Of a stretch of DNA of 64,000 nucleotides, positions 9,067-19,762 are shown piece after piece. The notes under the pieces are model-generated. The model ran no database searches. It saw nothing but the letters and a program-made list of their open reading frames with translations, and had not been told where the DNA came from. The stretch covers positions 31,689,741-31,753,740 of the forward strand of contig CM041465.1 of NCBI GenBank assembly GCA_023213395.1, in the 5' to 3' direction. The stretch is from Cycas panzhihuaensis. Taxonomy: Eukaryota; Cycadophyta. A program made the position numbers and the translations under genes. Every line of letters begins with the position of its first letter. Position 1 is the first letter of the stretch.

Positions 9067-11382
9067 TTAAAGTTGTAAAGAGCTTGAAGCTAGCAAGTGA
9101 CTTGGAAACTTAATGCTTTCGTCGCTTAAGTTCCACCTTCTAACAAAACCAACAGTCATGATCTTACTAGAAGATCTAACAACTGAATTGAGTGATGAGG
9201 GGTGGAGGACTAGGCAAAAGAGTTGGTCCAACCCTGATCTATAGAAGAGATCCAACAGTTGACCAAGCCAAATCTAGGACAAGGCAGGTAGGGTTGATCT
9301 GCATGGACATACCATGCTTTCCACAGGATTCACATTTCAATAACACCCTTTTCGAACCTCCTTTCCCTCATGCAATCTTAATTGTCGTGCACTGACTGTA
9401 CGGTCAGTTGGTCCCCTAGGGAATGCACCAAGCTTAAGGTTATTTTACTGGCAAGGTTTGAACCTTTTTCGGGCCTTTCCAACAAGTCACTTTTTAAAAG
9501 ATTAAAGACGACTTAGGATTTATTTTACTTGGATGATGTACTTATGAAAGATGCTTGATTAAACTTACAATGAAAGGGCTTCAAAAGAAGCAATCTAGTA
9601 CATCAAATGAACACTTAGAAGTGTTGTTACAAGAGCACTTAATGAAGTGAAATAGTGCTATACAAATCCAAGTAAAATATGCTCAACTACAATTATTTTG
9701 TCAGAAAATAAGCACTTGAAAAAAATGCTAAATACTCAATGAAGGAAAGCAAAGCCTTGTGATCAAAAGTACAAGTGGGTTCCTTTTAATACTCAAGATT
9801 GAAGAGAAGAAGACCACTTGCGAAATGAAGACACCAAGCACCAAGTGTTGGGACTTTAAAATAGTCCCAAAGATCAACAAATAAAGTGATTTTATTAAGT
9901 AAAATTGTTCTTGAGCCCTTTTTTGTGACTAAGGGCAATAGATCACCATGCAAGGTGCCTTAGAGAAAGTGTCGAGAAAGTGATAAATATCACTTTGACA
10001 AAATATTAACACTTTAAAAATCACTTTATCAAGGTTTTTTAACACTTGTACAACATGAAATAAGTGTTAAATAAAGCTTGGAATGCCAAAAACCAAGGCT
10101 GAAATTCTAATTTTTTTTCAGACTTTGAGCAACAAGGACACCTCACAGGGAGCCTTAGAAAGTACTTTAAAACAAGTATTTTTAATCTTCAATGATAAAA
10201 AAATGACTTAGCATCAGCCATTTAATGAACTCACTATGTATCAAAGAATATTTTTGACTTCAAAAAGTGAAAAAAGATGAATTTTTTCTTAAAACATTTA
10301 AGCTAATGGTCACCATGCAAGGTGCTTTTAATAAAAAAAACTTAAAAAAGGAAAAAATTTCACTTTGAAAAAATCACAAAAAAATGCTTGACTTTGTCTT
10401 TTTGACACTAAAGTGAGATTAATGATGTCAAAAGACTGAAAAATCATTGAAGAAACCCTGAATTTGACTTAGAAAAGATGATTTTTAGTGATTTAAATCA
10501 CTGAATATAAAACTTTAGAATATAAAAGTTTATGAAAAGGAGAATATTCAAAAGAATATTCTTAAAATTATAAACTAAAGTCCATTTGATAAAGTGAAGA
10601 TCGAAATATATCAAAAAATTGGATTTTTCGAACAGCGGTTGCTCGAGCGGATTTTCGAATCACACAAGCAATGATAACTCGAGGAAAACTCAACGGATCG
10701 TAGTGAAATTTTGAGGGCAGGGTCGCACACCATGTACGGAGGTACATTTCTGATTTGAGCACATTTCGTTGCTTATAGACAGAGAACGAGCGAAGTGAGT
10801 CTAAAGCTACACACACGATGGAAAGTGAAAGAATGACGGTGCAACACTATTCAATGCTTCCATACAGCCTTGAGAAGGATGTGTGAGACCCACAAAGAGT
10901 GTGCAAACTTCCTTAGATGAGCAGGACACTTCAGCAGTAGTGAATGAGCAATTTTGAATTCTCCAAATGGGGTTTGAGGGTTGAAAAATGCCCAAAATTG
11001 AATCACAGCCTGCAGGAAGTCTGTAGCTTGAGATAATCTCAGTCAGTGAGATTTAAACACCATCATAATACTCCAACACCCTGATCTGCAAGAAGAACCA
11101 GCTGAAAAGTCCAATTTTTAGTGAAAAAATACAAGAAAACGCGAATAAACTAGCTCAAAACCTCTAATGAAGGTTTGAAAAAAGATTTTAGATTAGTGTA
11201 TAATGAGCTCCAACCTTTAGAATACTCCAGAAAAGTCTTGATCTGCAGTTGTAAGCTTAAACAAGCCTTGGATCGCCTTCAGAGAGCGAAGGTCATCACC
11301 AAGGGTTTATAAAACCCACTCTAAGTCTCCCTTGAAGAAAAAATCAGAACAAAAGAAACTAGTCTCCTCTAGCTCTGATACT
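9067..11382 (-). other. 5' leader of Copia D
   Basis: About 2.3 kb between the gag start and the primer-binding site, with no convincing ORF. The gag-proximal part (about 9080-9480) is conserved with E and F. A block near 11,265-11,330 (CCTTGGATCGCCTTCAGAGA and following) is shared with F and more weakly with E. The primer-binding site is TAGTATCAGAGCTAG on the minus strand, about 11,370-11,384. The middle of the leader is A+T-rich with repeats of the CACCATGCAAGGTGC kind. Confidence 0.75.
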
Positions 11383-11385
11383 AAA

Positions 11386-11948
11386 TGTTAAGAAGGCCAA
11401 AGGTTAAGAATGCCGAAGACCAATAATATCCAAAATCATGAAGATTGTTCACTCTAGTTCTAGAAAGCATAAGAGCATAACTAACAAGGAAATAAAGTAA
11501 AAAGATAAGCAAGACCAAGATCAAAGGAGCAAGATGATACCAAAGTATGAGAAGAAGGAATTAGTCCTACTCCAAAGGAATACTAGTTGATTAGCAAATT
11601 GATAGCATAACATTACACTCCAAGTCTACATGTATGAGACATGAGGAGAGGTCTCATTATATAGAGAAACTGAGTTTACCTAACAGCATATGTTTGACAA
11701 GTGGCAAACATCCAAGCTACATGCAATGCATGTCTTGCATGAAGGACATGTGTCCTTTTAGGCTCTCAAGTAAGCAAAGATGCATGAGGGTCCATTTGAC
11801 CTTTTAGTTACAATGTTATGTCACTAGGAGGAATGTGGGTGTGCACTTTATCATTTAAGTGATAAGTCATCCCATAAAGTACAAAATAATAAATGAAAGA
11901 ATAAAGTGAATAAAGTGCATACTTAACATGTAAACATGAGGTTTAACA
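11386..11948 (-). repeat. 5' LTR of Copia D
   Basis: 563 bp, TGTTAAGAAGG to GGTTTAACA on the plus strand. It is related to the E and F LTRs, sharing for example the CATGAGG...GGTCTCATTATATAG-type stretch, which could hold the TATA box. Confidence 0.9.
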
Positions 11949-12469
11949 GTACTTTCCTTAAAAGTTATACAACCTCTTAACCACTTAACTCTTCCTCTTT
12001 CAATTTAAAATTACTTTTAATTCTTGAGGGTCTTTAATCATTAAAGGGGGATAATTTCTGTAACACAAATTTATGTACCCAATTAATACATCCAAAAACT
12101 TGACGGGACTGAATGGTGGGTTTCATGTAAAGGTACAAGTAGGTGACTCTAGCACTTATCCTGTCTTGAATATGCATTTCATGCATGCAAGCATTTTCTG
12201 CTCTTGATTAAACCAAGGCATGATTTTCATGAAAAGGCTCATTGCACCCTAGTTTCACCCTTTTGAGAAAAGGGGCATGTATGTTACTAGCAAGCCTAAG
12301 ATAGAATGCACACACACATGCAATTATAATATGACCACTAATTGGGCTAAAGCTATATAGCTAATGGTAAGCAATTAGCCTTGTGCTAAACACTAAGCAT
12401 ATGAGTATTTGCTAAGCACTAGTCATGTGAAAATGGCCTAGTCAATTGTTGAAGAAGTTGAAGGGTCGG
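11949..12469. other. Spacer without recognised feature
   Basis: About 520 bp between D and F, including the right TSD of D (11,949-11,953) and the presumed left TSD of F (GTCGG, 12,465-12,469). I see no gene, LTR pair or RNA. A short TTAAAGGGGGATAA tract near 12,041 resembles a polypurine tract, but nothing else around it supports an element. Confidence 0.5.
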
Positions 12470-12976
12470 TGTTGAAGATGGCATTCAGCCTTCACACTTA
12501 TAGATGATGAGCATAGCCCTTAGGATCTTATGAAGAAGAAGTTTGCTAGCATAAGCAACTATGAATATGAGCACCTAAGCAAGCATTAAGCAAATGAACT
12601 CAAGCATAAGATAGACACAAAATATGGAGGAGAAGGAATTTATTCTTACTCCAAAATAAGCAAGATTGACTTAGATTCAAACTAGCAGCATAATACTCAC
12701 ACTTCATATGATACATGAGGTTTGACCTCCTCATATAGATGTGAAGGCAGACTTTGGACGAAACATCCAAGCTATGTCCTTTGCATGTGGGATAGGTGTC
12801 TCTTGGACTCTCTTGTGAGCAAAAGTACATGAGGGCACATTGACCCTTAAGTTATAACATTATGTCACTAGAAAGAATGTGGGTGTGTACTTAATCACAT
12901 TAGGTGATGAGTCACCCTACATCAATAATACAATATAAAGTACAATACTTAATATGTAAACATAAAGGGCTTAACA
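12470..12976 (-). repeat. 3' LTR of Copia F
   Basis: 507 bp, TGTTGAAGATGGC to GGGCTTAACA. The adjoining CTCCCCCTTAATG (12,977-12,989) is the polypurine tract read on the plus strand. It is homologous to the 5' LTR at 38,615-39,170 with several indels, so the insertion is old. Confidence 0.9.
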
Positions 12977-12987
12977 CTCCCCCTTAA

Positions 12988-14133
12988 TGTTTACAATGTT
13001 AAGTCAGACACTAAGACCACCTCTAACTTTCTCAAAATTTTCTCTACCAAGTGGCTTGGTAAAGGTGTTTGATAGTTGTTGGTCTATGGGCTTGCAGAAG
13101 AGGTCAATTTCACCGTTCTGCATATGTTCTCTAATGAAGTGGTGATGGACTTCAATGTGCTTGATCCTCACATGAAAAATTGGATTCTTAGTCAACTTGA
13201 GCACACTTTGATTGTCATAATATAACTTAGTGGGGTGATCCTGCTCAAGTCTAAGCTTGCTAAGAATCCTCCTTAACCAAATAGCCTCACAAGTTGTGCC
13301 GACTGCAACTTTGTACTCTGCTTCAATGGAAGACAAGGTAACATTAGATTGTTTCTTACAACTCCATAAAACATCACTTGAACTAAGGGTGAAGCAATAT
13401 CCCGAAGTCGAGTGACGGCTATCCTGGCATCTTGCCCAATCAGAATCTGTGAACACCTCCAAAATGAAGTTCTCATTATGTGTATACTAAAGGCCATGCT
13501 GCAATGTGTTTTGAGATATCTCAATATACATTTAGCTACATTCCAAAGTTTTTTTATTAGGCTAAGACATGTATCTAGATCAAATCCCAATTATAAATGA
13601 AAGATCAAGTCTAATGTTGGTCAAGTAGATTAGGTTACTCACTAGTTGCGGATATAAAGTGGGACCTGCGAGTGCTGCTTCCTCATCAAGTGACAATTTA
13701 GTTCCATTCTTCATGGGAGGAGGCGATAGTTTGCAGTCCTCCATTATAAATTGCTACAAAATGTCGTAAGAATATTTGGCTTGGGAAATGAAGATATGAC
13801 ATGGTTACTACCACACCTCCATGCCTAAGAAATAATGGAGAAGTCCAAGATCAGTCACCTCAAAACTCCTCTTAAAGTCATCCTGGATTAACTTGTATCA
13901 TCTTAGTGTCACTTCCAATGATCACTAAGTCATCAACATATAAAATAATAAAGACAACATGGTTATTCCTAACTTTTATGTACAAACTAGGATCTGATGA
14001 GGATCGATGATATCCATGTTTCATAAAAAAATCATCAATTTTTGAGTACCATGCTTTAGGGGCCTATTTCAATCCATACAAAATCTTTCTAAGGTGATAG
14101 ACCAAGTATTCTTTGCCATGTGTAACATATCCA
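12988..14133 (-). pseudogene. Copia RT C-terminal half and RNase H (element F)
   Basis: RNase H is well kept from 13,462 down to 13,004: FTDSDWARCQDSRHSTSGYCF, SSIEAEYKVA, YDNQSVLKLTKNP, HIEVHHHFIRE and the C-terminal NTFTKPLGRENF. The RT active site YVDD is encoded at 13,929-13,940. Frameshifts lie between 13,500 and 13,930. At 14,133-14,138 the gene is cut by the G insertion (TSD AGAGG) and resumes at 24,760. Catalytic residues are largely present, but the gene is not translatable. Confidence 0.88.
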
Positions 14134-14138
14134 AGAGG

Positions 14139-14958
14139 TGTTGACTTGGGGGGTTATCTTATTACACTTATGAGATAAACACACTTGTCAATTGTACAGA
14201 TTATAGTCTAGTTAAGGACACAGTCAACATATCATCACAGAAAGTACACATACTCCTTTTTCACTTCATACCACATAGCATAATCATGCAATAACACAGA
14301 ATTCAGTACACATTCAGCCCTATAACACATACAATATCAATTCCACGTAACTCTTCTTTCCATTAAGCAATAAGTTTGATTACGGAGGGTTGGAATGCAT
14401 TCTGTGCATTCCAAAGAAAGATACACACTTACATGCATACCCAGATGGTACTTATAATTATACACGGCTCCAATTGGCTGTCATACGTACTGGCATCTGC
14501 ACCATTGCGTACCCTAAATATTCGGCTCTCACCCTAACCAAATGGTCCTTGCAAGCTTCCTTAAATGTGCCTCTTCGTACCTTTTGGCTGAAGGGTTATG
14601 ACTGTCTGTCGTAACCGTACCCCTTCAGTCAAGCGTACCTTTTCATTAGTCATTGGTTACACCTTAACCAATGCCTTAATCATGTCTGTACGTCCGTATG
14701 TACGTCTGGCAACTCCCCAGGCTCCCACTGGTCCCGTACTATCATGCATACCGCTTCCATCTATTTCCGTTCTGCCGATGGTACGTATCTGTGTTATGTA
14801 CCCGTTCCAGGTACGCACCTGTCATACGTACCCAGAATGTTGGTTTTTCCACTGTTTTGCCTCGTGCGTACCTCCGTACGGTCCGTACCTGCACATCTAG
14901 GGTTATCTAGCCTACCTCTAGTCTTCCCACAGCCATATGATCAAAATATACCCCAACA
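14139..14958 (-). repeat. 3' LTR of Gypsy G
   Basis: 820 bp, TGTTGACTTGG to TACCCCAACA, clearly diverged from the 5' copy by substitutions and small indels. It is rich in GTACG/CGTAC words. It has a hairpin with a 10-bp stem (14,390-14,399 with 14,405-14,414). Short ORFs across it are chance. Confidence 0.93.
14390..14414. other. Hairpin in the G 3' LTR
   Basis: Stem TTGGAATGCA / TGCATTCCAA with a 5-base loop. The equivalent in the other LTR is at 24,185-24,212 with an 11-bp stem and a 6-base loop. Confidence 0.65.
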
Positions 14959-15074
14959 TCTATCCTGGGTCAACAGTATGGGTTTGAGCATCCTTGCTCA
15001 ATAAAATTCCAAAAAATTTTCAAAATTTTGGGGTATTCCTCCCCCTCGCTGTCTCAAGGCTGCTCCTGCTGCCT

Positions 15075-16136
15075 CTATCCTGCTAGGATCTCCTCATTAA
15101 TTTGTGTTAAGGTAGCAATTATAGCATCTTTTTCCTTAATTTTATCTTGAAGGGCAGTTATCTCGGCTTTATACCCTTCCTCCATTTCTTGAATAAGTTG
15201 AATGATAGGTCCTGATTTATTATTTGGTGTGGGAGGTGCTGAGGCTTCACCTGCTTCCATTAACGAAGGGAAGTCTTCCCATTCTTCCCAGGAAGCTTCT
15301 GCTTCTTCTTCCTCCTCCCCTGATTCCTCCTCACCTTTCTTCCGTTTACCTCTTTTGTGGACAGCTTGCTTTGTCCTATGTGGAATAGGTGTTCCTGGTG
15401 TTTTCTGCAACCAGGTGAGTACCTTATTCATTTGTTTTTGAACTCTTCTTTTTGCATCCGGGTTGTCAATTGAATCCGGAAATTCTGCCACCCACTGTTT
15501 TATAATAGGTTCCCTCGAAGAAATGGTGGTTCTTGTTAACTGAACCTCCGGACATTGATAAAATAAGATGGCCAATAATAAGGAGGGATGTCGAAAAGGA
15601 TGTGTCATGATTTCCTTAATTTGCTGCCTCATGTTTTCTGCCAAAAATTCAGACCAATTCAGTTTTTCTCCCTCCCGAATTTTTAATATCGGCATCATAC
15701 CTCACGGAATGTATGTATACTTTCGTTTTGACAAAATCGTGAATTTATAGCTTCGCTATCCACTTTGAAGTCTGACATCTATGATATCTGCCACACGAAT
15801 TCCACTAGACATTATCTGAGTATTTTCTTGGCATAACTCTCTTAACCACATTTCATGGTCGACTTCTGACCTCTTGGTAACCAGGGGAATTTCTCCTTCA
15901 TTTGGAAGTTTTGTTATTGTGTGAATTATCTCTGCATCCATCTTGACCTTCCTGCTATCTTTTTTTAGTGCTAACAGGATCTGGTCCATGAGTTCTGGGT
16001 CATAATACATAGGATTGCAGTAAATGTAGTCTCCCCATCCTGCTTGTCTTACCCTAGTTTGGAATTGAGCTGGTAAAGCTTGTAATTCCTGTTTAAGCTT
16101 TGGTATAAAAGCTTCTCGGCATCCTGCTGTCCTCAT
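15075..16136 (-). pseudogene. Accessory ORF downstream of integrase in Gypsy G
   Basis: Two open parts in the same frame: 126 codons from an ATG at 16,136 (MRTAGCREAFIPKLKQEL) and 207 codons from 15,698 to 15,075, separated by 19 codons holding two stops. The first part is hydrophilic with several Trp and Tyr. The second has a Leu-rich helix near residue 40, a Lys/Arg then Glu-rich low-complexity stretch (about residues 117-145) and a C-terminal heptad-like coiled coil (about 165-205). I see no signal peptide or membrane segment, so an env-like role is not supported. An extra ORF in this position occurs in some plant Gypsy clades (Tat, Athila). I do not recognise the family. Confidence 0.6.
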
Positions 16137-16140
16137 TTTG

Positions 16141-17018
16141 GCTGTGGAATTCCAGAGATAGCTGTGATAACCAAAGAGTGCAAATAGAAACCATATGTGC
16201 GTACCTTTTGGGTATGGTTTGCCGTTTCCTTAGAATACTGTGCCGCAATGCGTACCGGATTCACTTTTCCGTCTTCCAGGGTCATACAGGTGTCCTTCAG
16301 TTGCTTGGCGGAAAAATTCGGGGTCGATTCGTTCGTCGTTTTCCGCTGCGTACCTCACGGGAATGCTGACAGGTATGTAATACTTTGTCTTATTCACTGT
16401 TTTGTCTTCTACGTGCTTATTGGTACGTATAATGTTATTCACTTTCCAATGTGTGTACTCGACTGCGTACTTTTTAAGTACATTTGATGTAACCGAGTAA
16501 CTTACGCTTCCTTTACACTGTGTGTACCCGACTACGTACTTTTCAGGTACGTTTAATGTAACCGGATAACTTAGGCTTCCTTTATACTGTGCGTACCAGA
16601 CTACGCACTTTTCAGGTACGTTTAATGTAACCGGATAACTTAGGCTTCCTTTATATTGTGCGTACCCGACTGCATACTTTTCAGGTACGTATAGTATATT
16701 TCTATTCAATTTTTTTAAACTATGCGTCTTTGTGTTTCCACGATGCGTATAGTGTAATTTTGTAATTTGGTCACTTCTTTAGCGTCGTGCACTGGTAGCA
16801 TACCTTTTTGGTACGTAACATATATTTTGCTTGTATGCTTCTGAATTTTCCTCTGAATTTTTCAGTTTATAATCATCATGCTATTGCTTATGTATGTGAT
16901 GAGTTACGGTTGTTTTTTTTCTATTTTTTCCAGTTTTTTTTTTTTTTTTTGTATCCATACCGAACTGGATCATGTTTCGGTATCAAGGCAACCATTCTGC
17001 CTCAATTCATGCAACACG
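16141..17018 (-). other. Non-coding region of G between integrase and accessory ORF
   Basis: About 880 bp with many GTACGT words, the 69-bp tandem repeat, and two long T runs on the plus strand (about 16,912-16,951). The minus-strand reading frame across the repeats is open for 159 codons only because the 69-bp unit contains no stop. It could hold a splice acceptor or promoter for the accessory ORF, but I see no decisive signal. Confidence 0.55.
16430..16695. repeat. 69-bp tandem repeat, about four copies, in G
   Basis: A unit containing CGTTTAATGTAACCGG and TTTTCAGGTACG recurs with a strict 69-bp period (equivalent points at 16,481, 16,550, 16,619 and 16,688). The outer copies are more diverged, the two central ones nearly identical. 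As 69 is a multiple of three, one frame stays open through all copies. Confidence 0.9.
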
Positions 17019-18139
17019 TTATGGTACAACCAGCTGATCCGGCTGGTGACTTGCATACTGCATGTATGGTTTTAACCTGCTACCATTTACCCGAGTTGGT
17101 AGCAATGGCCCATCAATTTCTCGTAATTGCACTGATCCGTTGTCGAAGATTTTTTCTGCGATGTAAGGTCCCAACCACCGCATCTTGAGTTGCCGGGGTG
17201 CATCTTGAATTTCCTGTCGTAAAGTAACACTTGGTCTCCTTCCTTGAATTGTGGCATTCGCAGATGTCGATCGTGCCATGACTTTTGTCGTTTTTTCTCT
17301 ATACTTTGCAACCACTTCGCCATGTGTCTTTTTTCCTCTAGCTATATCAGTTCTTCCAATCGTTGTCGTAGGGATTGGAAATCGTCCAAGCGGCATTGCA
17401 TAGCGATTCTCAAGCTTGGTATCTCAAATTCAATCGGAAGAATAGCTTCTGTTCCATAAACTAACTGGAATGGAGTTTGTCCAATTGATCTTTTGTAAGT
17501 TGTTCTGAATGCCCTTAATACCGACGGTAGTTTCTCTGCCCAATCAGATCATCCCACATCGCATATCTTCCATAAACAATTCTCAATAATCTTGTTTGAA
17601 CTTTCTGCTTGCCCATTCGCTCGTGGGTAATATGGTGTTGATTTCCGATGGCTGATCATGAAAGTGGATGTCAACACTTCTATGGTCTGGTTCAGGAAAT
17701 GGGCACCTTGGTCGCTGACGATCTCTAGAGGGCACCCAAATCGTGTGATAATCACTTCATACAGGAATCTGGCTGTACTCTCTGAATCTGTTGTCTTTAA
17801 TGCTCTCGCTTCCACCCATTTTGTCATATAAACAGTTGCGACTAGGATATATCGGGCTTTAGATCTCCGAGCGATTGGTTTGATTGGTCCCACAAAGTCG
17901 AGTCCCCATTTCTCGAATGGTGCTAATGGTAAAATTGGGTGTAATGGTTGGAAATCCTGCCGATTAGGTTTTCCCACCCGTTGACAATAGTCGCATGCTC
18001 GTATCCATTTCTTTACATCCTCGAACATCGTCGACCACCAGAATCCGGATATCAAGATCTTTCTCCACGTTGCCAACTTCCCCATATGTCCTCCTGCTAC
18101 ACCCTTGTGTGCTTGGCTCATGAGCTGATTGATCTCGTG
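17019..18139 (-). pseudogene. Gypsy integrase (element G)
   Basis: The core is open for 190 codons (18,121-17,549). It has an HHCC zinc-binding part ending CDYCQRVG, then the catalytic Asp of GLDFVGP, the Asp of SDQGAHF and the Glu of NGQAESSN, so the whole D,D,E triad is present. A TGA separates it from the RNase H frame upstream. Downstream the C-terminal part (ESIEKKRQKSWHDRH, EGDQVLLYDRKFK) continues in other frames to about 17,019. Integrase joins element cDNA to target DNA in the nucleus. No chromodomain is visible at the end. Confidence 0.9.
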
Positions 18140-18142
18140 AGG

Positions 18143-18667
18143 TCAAACGCATCGTCGTAACACATCATTAGGTCCTAGTTTGTACAATTCTCCACTGATC
18201 AATTGATATGGTGCAACTTTTCTAATAAAATTTCGCCGTTCTGTACGATCCAATTCTGGTGCTATTTCTCCGGTCACCAAATATTCTGGTATCCCCTCAT
18301 ACCAGTCTGTTGGAACTGCTTCCACGTTGAACAATGCTACATCTGGAAAATCATCTGGTATTCCCGTAGCTTTTTCTCCATTTGGAATCCTTGATAATTG
18401 GTCTAGAATAATATGAGCTTTCCCCGATTTTACCATAATTTTGAAAGAAAACTCTTGAAATAACATCGGCCACCTGCTGATTCGACCCCTCATTATTGGT
18501 TTATTCACGAGGTACATGAGCGCTTGATGATCCACAAAGAATATGAATGGATTTGCTAGTAAGTAATGTCGAAATTTCTGCAATGCGTACACCATTCCGA
18601 GTGCTTCTCTTTCTGTCGTAGTATAGTTCTGCTCGGCTTTTGTAAGTTTCTGACTTGCAAAATACAC
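18143..18667 (-). CDS. Gypsy RNase H segment of pol (element G)
   Basis: 174 codons beginning just after a TAG that interrupts the RT frame. It shows the RNase H pattern of Ty3/Gypsy: YFASQKLTKAEQNYTTTEREAL, FVDHQALMYLVNKP, RWPMLFQEF and ILDQLSRIP, the last standing for the usual ADALSR. It is followed by the linker to integrase with a YQLISGELYK-type motif. It would degrade the RNA strand during cDNA synthesis. It is part of a polyprotein, and the apparent start and end are created by stop codons, so it is not a free-standing gene. Confidence 0.88.
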   Translation of the reverse strand: MYFASQKLTKAEQNYTTTEREALGMVYALQKFRHYLLANPFIFFVDHQALMYLVNKPIMRGRISRWPMLFQEFSFKIMVKSGKAHIILDQLSRIPNGEKATGIPDDFPDVALFNVEAVPTDWYEGIPEYLVTGEIAPELDRTERRNFIRKVAPYQLISGELYKLGPNDVLRRCV

Positions 18668-18670
18668 TGC

Positions 18671-19741
18671 CTAATCTATCTTGTCATCACTTGGTTGAGC
18701 TAATATGCAGCCAATAGCGTATAGCGAAGCGTCTACATGCACATGGAAAGTTTTTGTCCAATCCGGAAATCGTAATATAGGTGCTGATACAATAGCTTTC
18801 TTCAGAGTTTCGAATGCATTCTCACGATCGTACATCCATTCCCATTCAATATTTTTCTTCAATAGTTCCTCTAAGGGTCCTGATATGTATGCATATCCTC
18901 TGATAAATTTTCTGTAATATCCCGTCAATCCCAAAAAACCTTTCAACTGCTTCCTCGTAAGCGGAATCGAAAAATGCAAAATTACAGAAACTTTGGCTGG
19001 ATCTGTTAGCAATCCTTCTTTGCTAACGATATGCCCCAATAAACTCCCAAAGGGTACCAAAAAGGTACATTTTTCTGGGTTTAGACACAACTTATTTTCA
19101 CGACACGTTTGTAGCATTTCTTTCAAGTTTTCCATATGATTTTTCATCAGCCCGTATAAGGTCCAATCATCCAAAAATACCGCCACTTTGTCTCTAATCA
19201 TCTTCCGAAATATGTTGATTACTATTCTCTGGAACGTGGCTGGAGCATTTGTCAATCCAAATGGCATCACTCTGTAGTCGTATGTCCCCCATTCGGTAAC
19301 GAATGTGGTTTTGGCTTGATCTTCCGGAGCAATCTGTACTTGGTTGTATCCGCTGAACCCATCAGTGAAAGAATATACCTCATTCCCTCCCACAGTTTCC
19401 AGGACATCTTCTGTGAAGGGTAATGGAAAGGGGTCCTTTTTCGTTACTTTGTTCAATTGCCTGTAGTCCACACAGACACATATTTTCCCATTCTTCTTTG
19501 GAACTACTACCACAGGGCTCACCCAATCGCTGTAATCAATCTCATAAATATACCCAGCTTCCAACATCTTATCTAATTCCATTTTCACCTTTTCTCTGTA
19601 CTTGGGATTCATTCTATATGGCCTTTGCTTTACTGGTTTTGCTCCTTCTATTAGATCGATGTGATGCATCCCAATTTCGGGGGGGATCCCTTTCAGATCC
19701 TTATGTGACCATGCGAATACAACACGGTACTCTTCAAACAA
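18671..19741 (-). CDS. Gypsy reverse transcriptase segment of pol (element G)
   Basis: 356 open codons with all RT blocks: HHIDLIEGAKPVKQRPYRM, WVSPVVVVPKKNGK, CVDYRQLNKVTKKDPFPLP, GYNQVQIAPED, MPFGLTNAPATFQ, and active site FLDD at 19,166-19,177. The thumb and connection follow (GLTGYYRKFIRGYA) and then FHVHVDASLYAIG, the start of RNase H. The YxDD tyrosine is Phe, which Gypsy RTs tolerate. The upstream EEYRVVFAW linker is standard. It is well preserved; a single TAG on each side separates it from the flanking pol segments in the same frame. Confidence 0.93.
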   Translation of the reverse strand: MFEEYRVVFAWSHKDLKGIPPEIGMHHIDLIEGAKPVKQRPYRMNPKYREKVKMELDKMLEAGYIYEIDYSDWVSPVVVVPKKNGKICVCVDYRQLNKVTKKDPFPLPFTEDVLETVGGNEVYSFTDGFSGYNQVQIAPEDQAKTTFVTEWGTYDYRVMPFGLTNAPATFQRIVINIFRKMIRDKVAVFLDDWTLYGLMKNHMENLKEMLQTCRENKLCLNPEKCTFLVPFGSLLGHIVSKEGLLTDPAKVSVILHFSIPLTRKQLKGFLGLTGYYRKFIRGYAYISGPLEELLKKNIEWEWMYDRENAFETLKKAIVSAPILRFPDWTKTFHVHVDASLYAIGCILAQPSDDKID

Positions 19742-19762
19742 TTGCTGAGCTTTTGCTATTGT

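Larger units (their letters stand above)
5974..11948 (-). mobile_element. Copia LTR retrotransposon D, deletion derivative
   Basis: A minus-strand Copia with a complete 563-bp 5' LTR on the right, a long leader, gag, protease, integrase and only the first third of RT. On the left only about 32 bp of the 3' LTR remain (5974-6005); they join RT coding sequence directly. The rest of RT, RNase H, the polypurine tract and most of the 3' LTR are gone. The flanks GCACT (5969-5973) and GTACT (11,949-11,953) look like a TSD with one mutation, so the element probably transposed whole and was deleted afterwards. Confidence 0.88.

Noticed and set aside
12041-12060. Isolated polypurine-like tract as the end of another element
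   Set aside because: No LTR end, PBS or coding part accompanies it.
14390-15004. Overlapping plus-strand ORFs of 70-100 codons in the G LTR
   Set aside because: They lie in an LTR, are repeated in other frames in the second LTR, and have no family resemblance.
16430-16695. CRISPR-like array
   Set aside because: The repeats are contiguous without distinct spacers, in a plant retrotransposon.
16230-16709. 159-codon ORF with repeated VPEKYAVGY-like units as a repeat protein
   Set aside because: It is the translation of the 69-bp tandem repeat in a non-coding region. The period is a multiple of three, which alone keeps the frame open.
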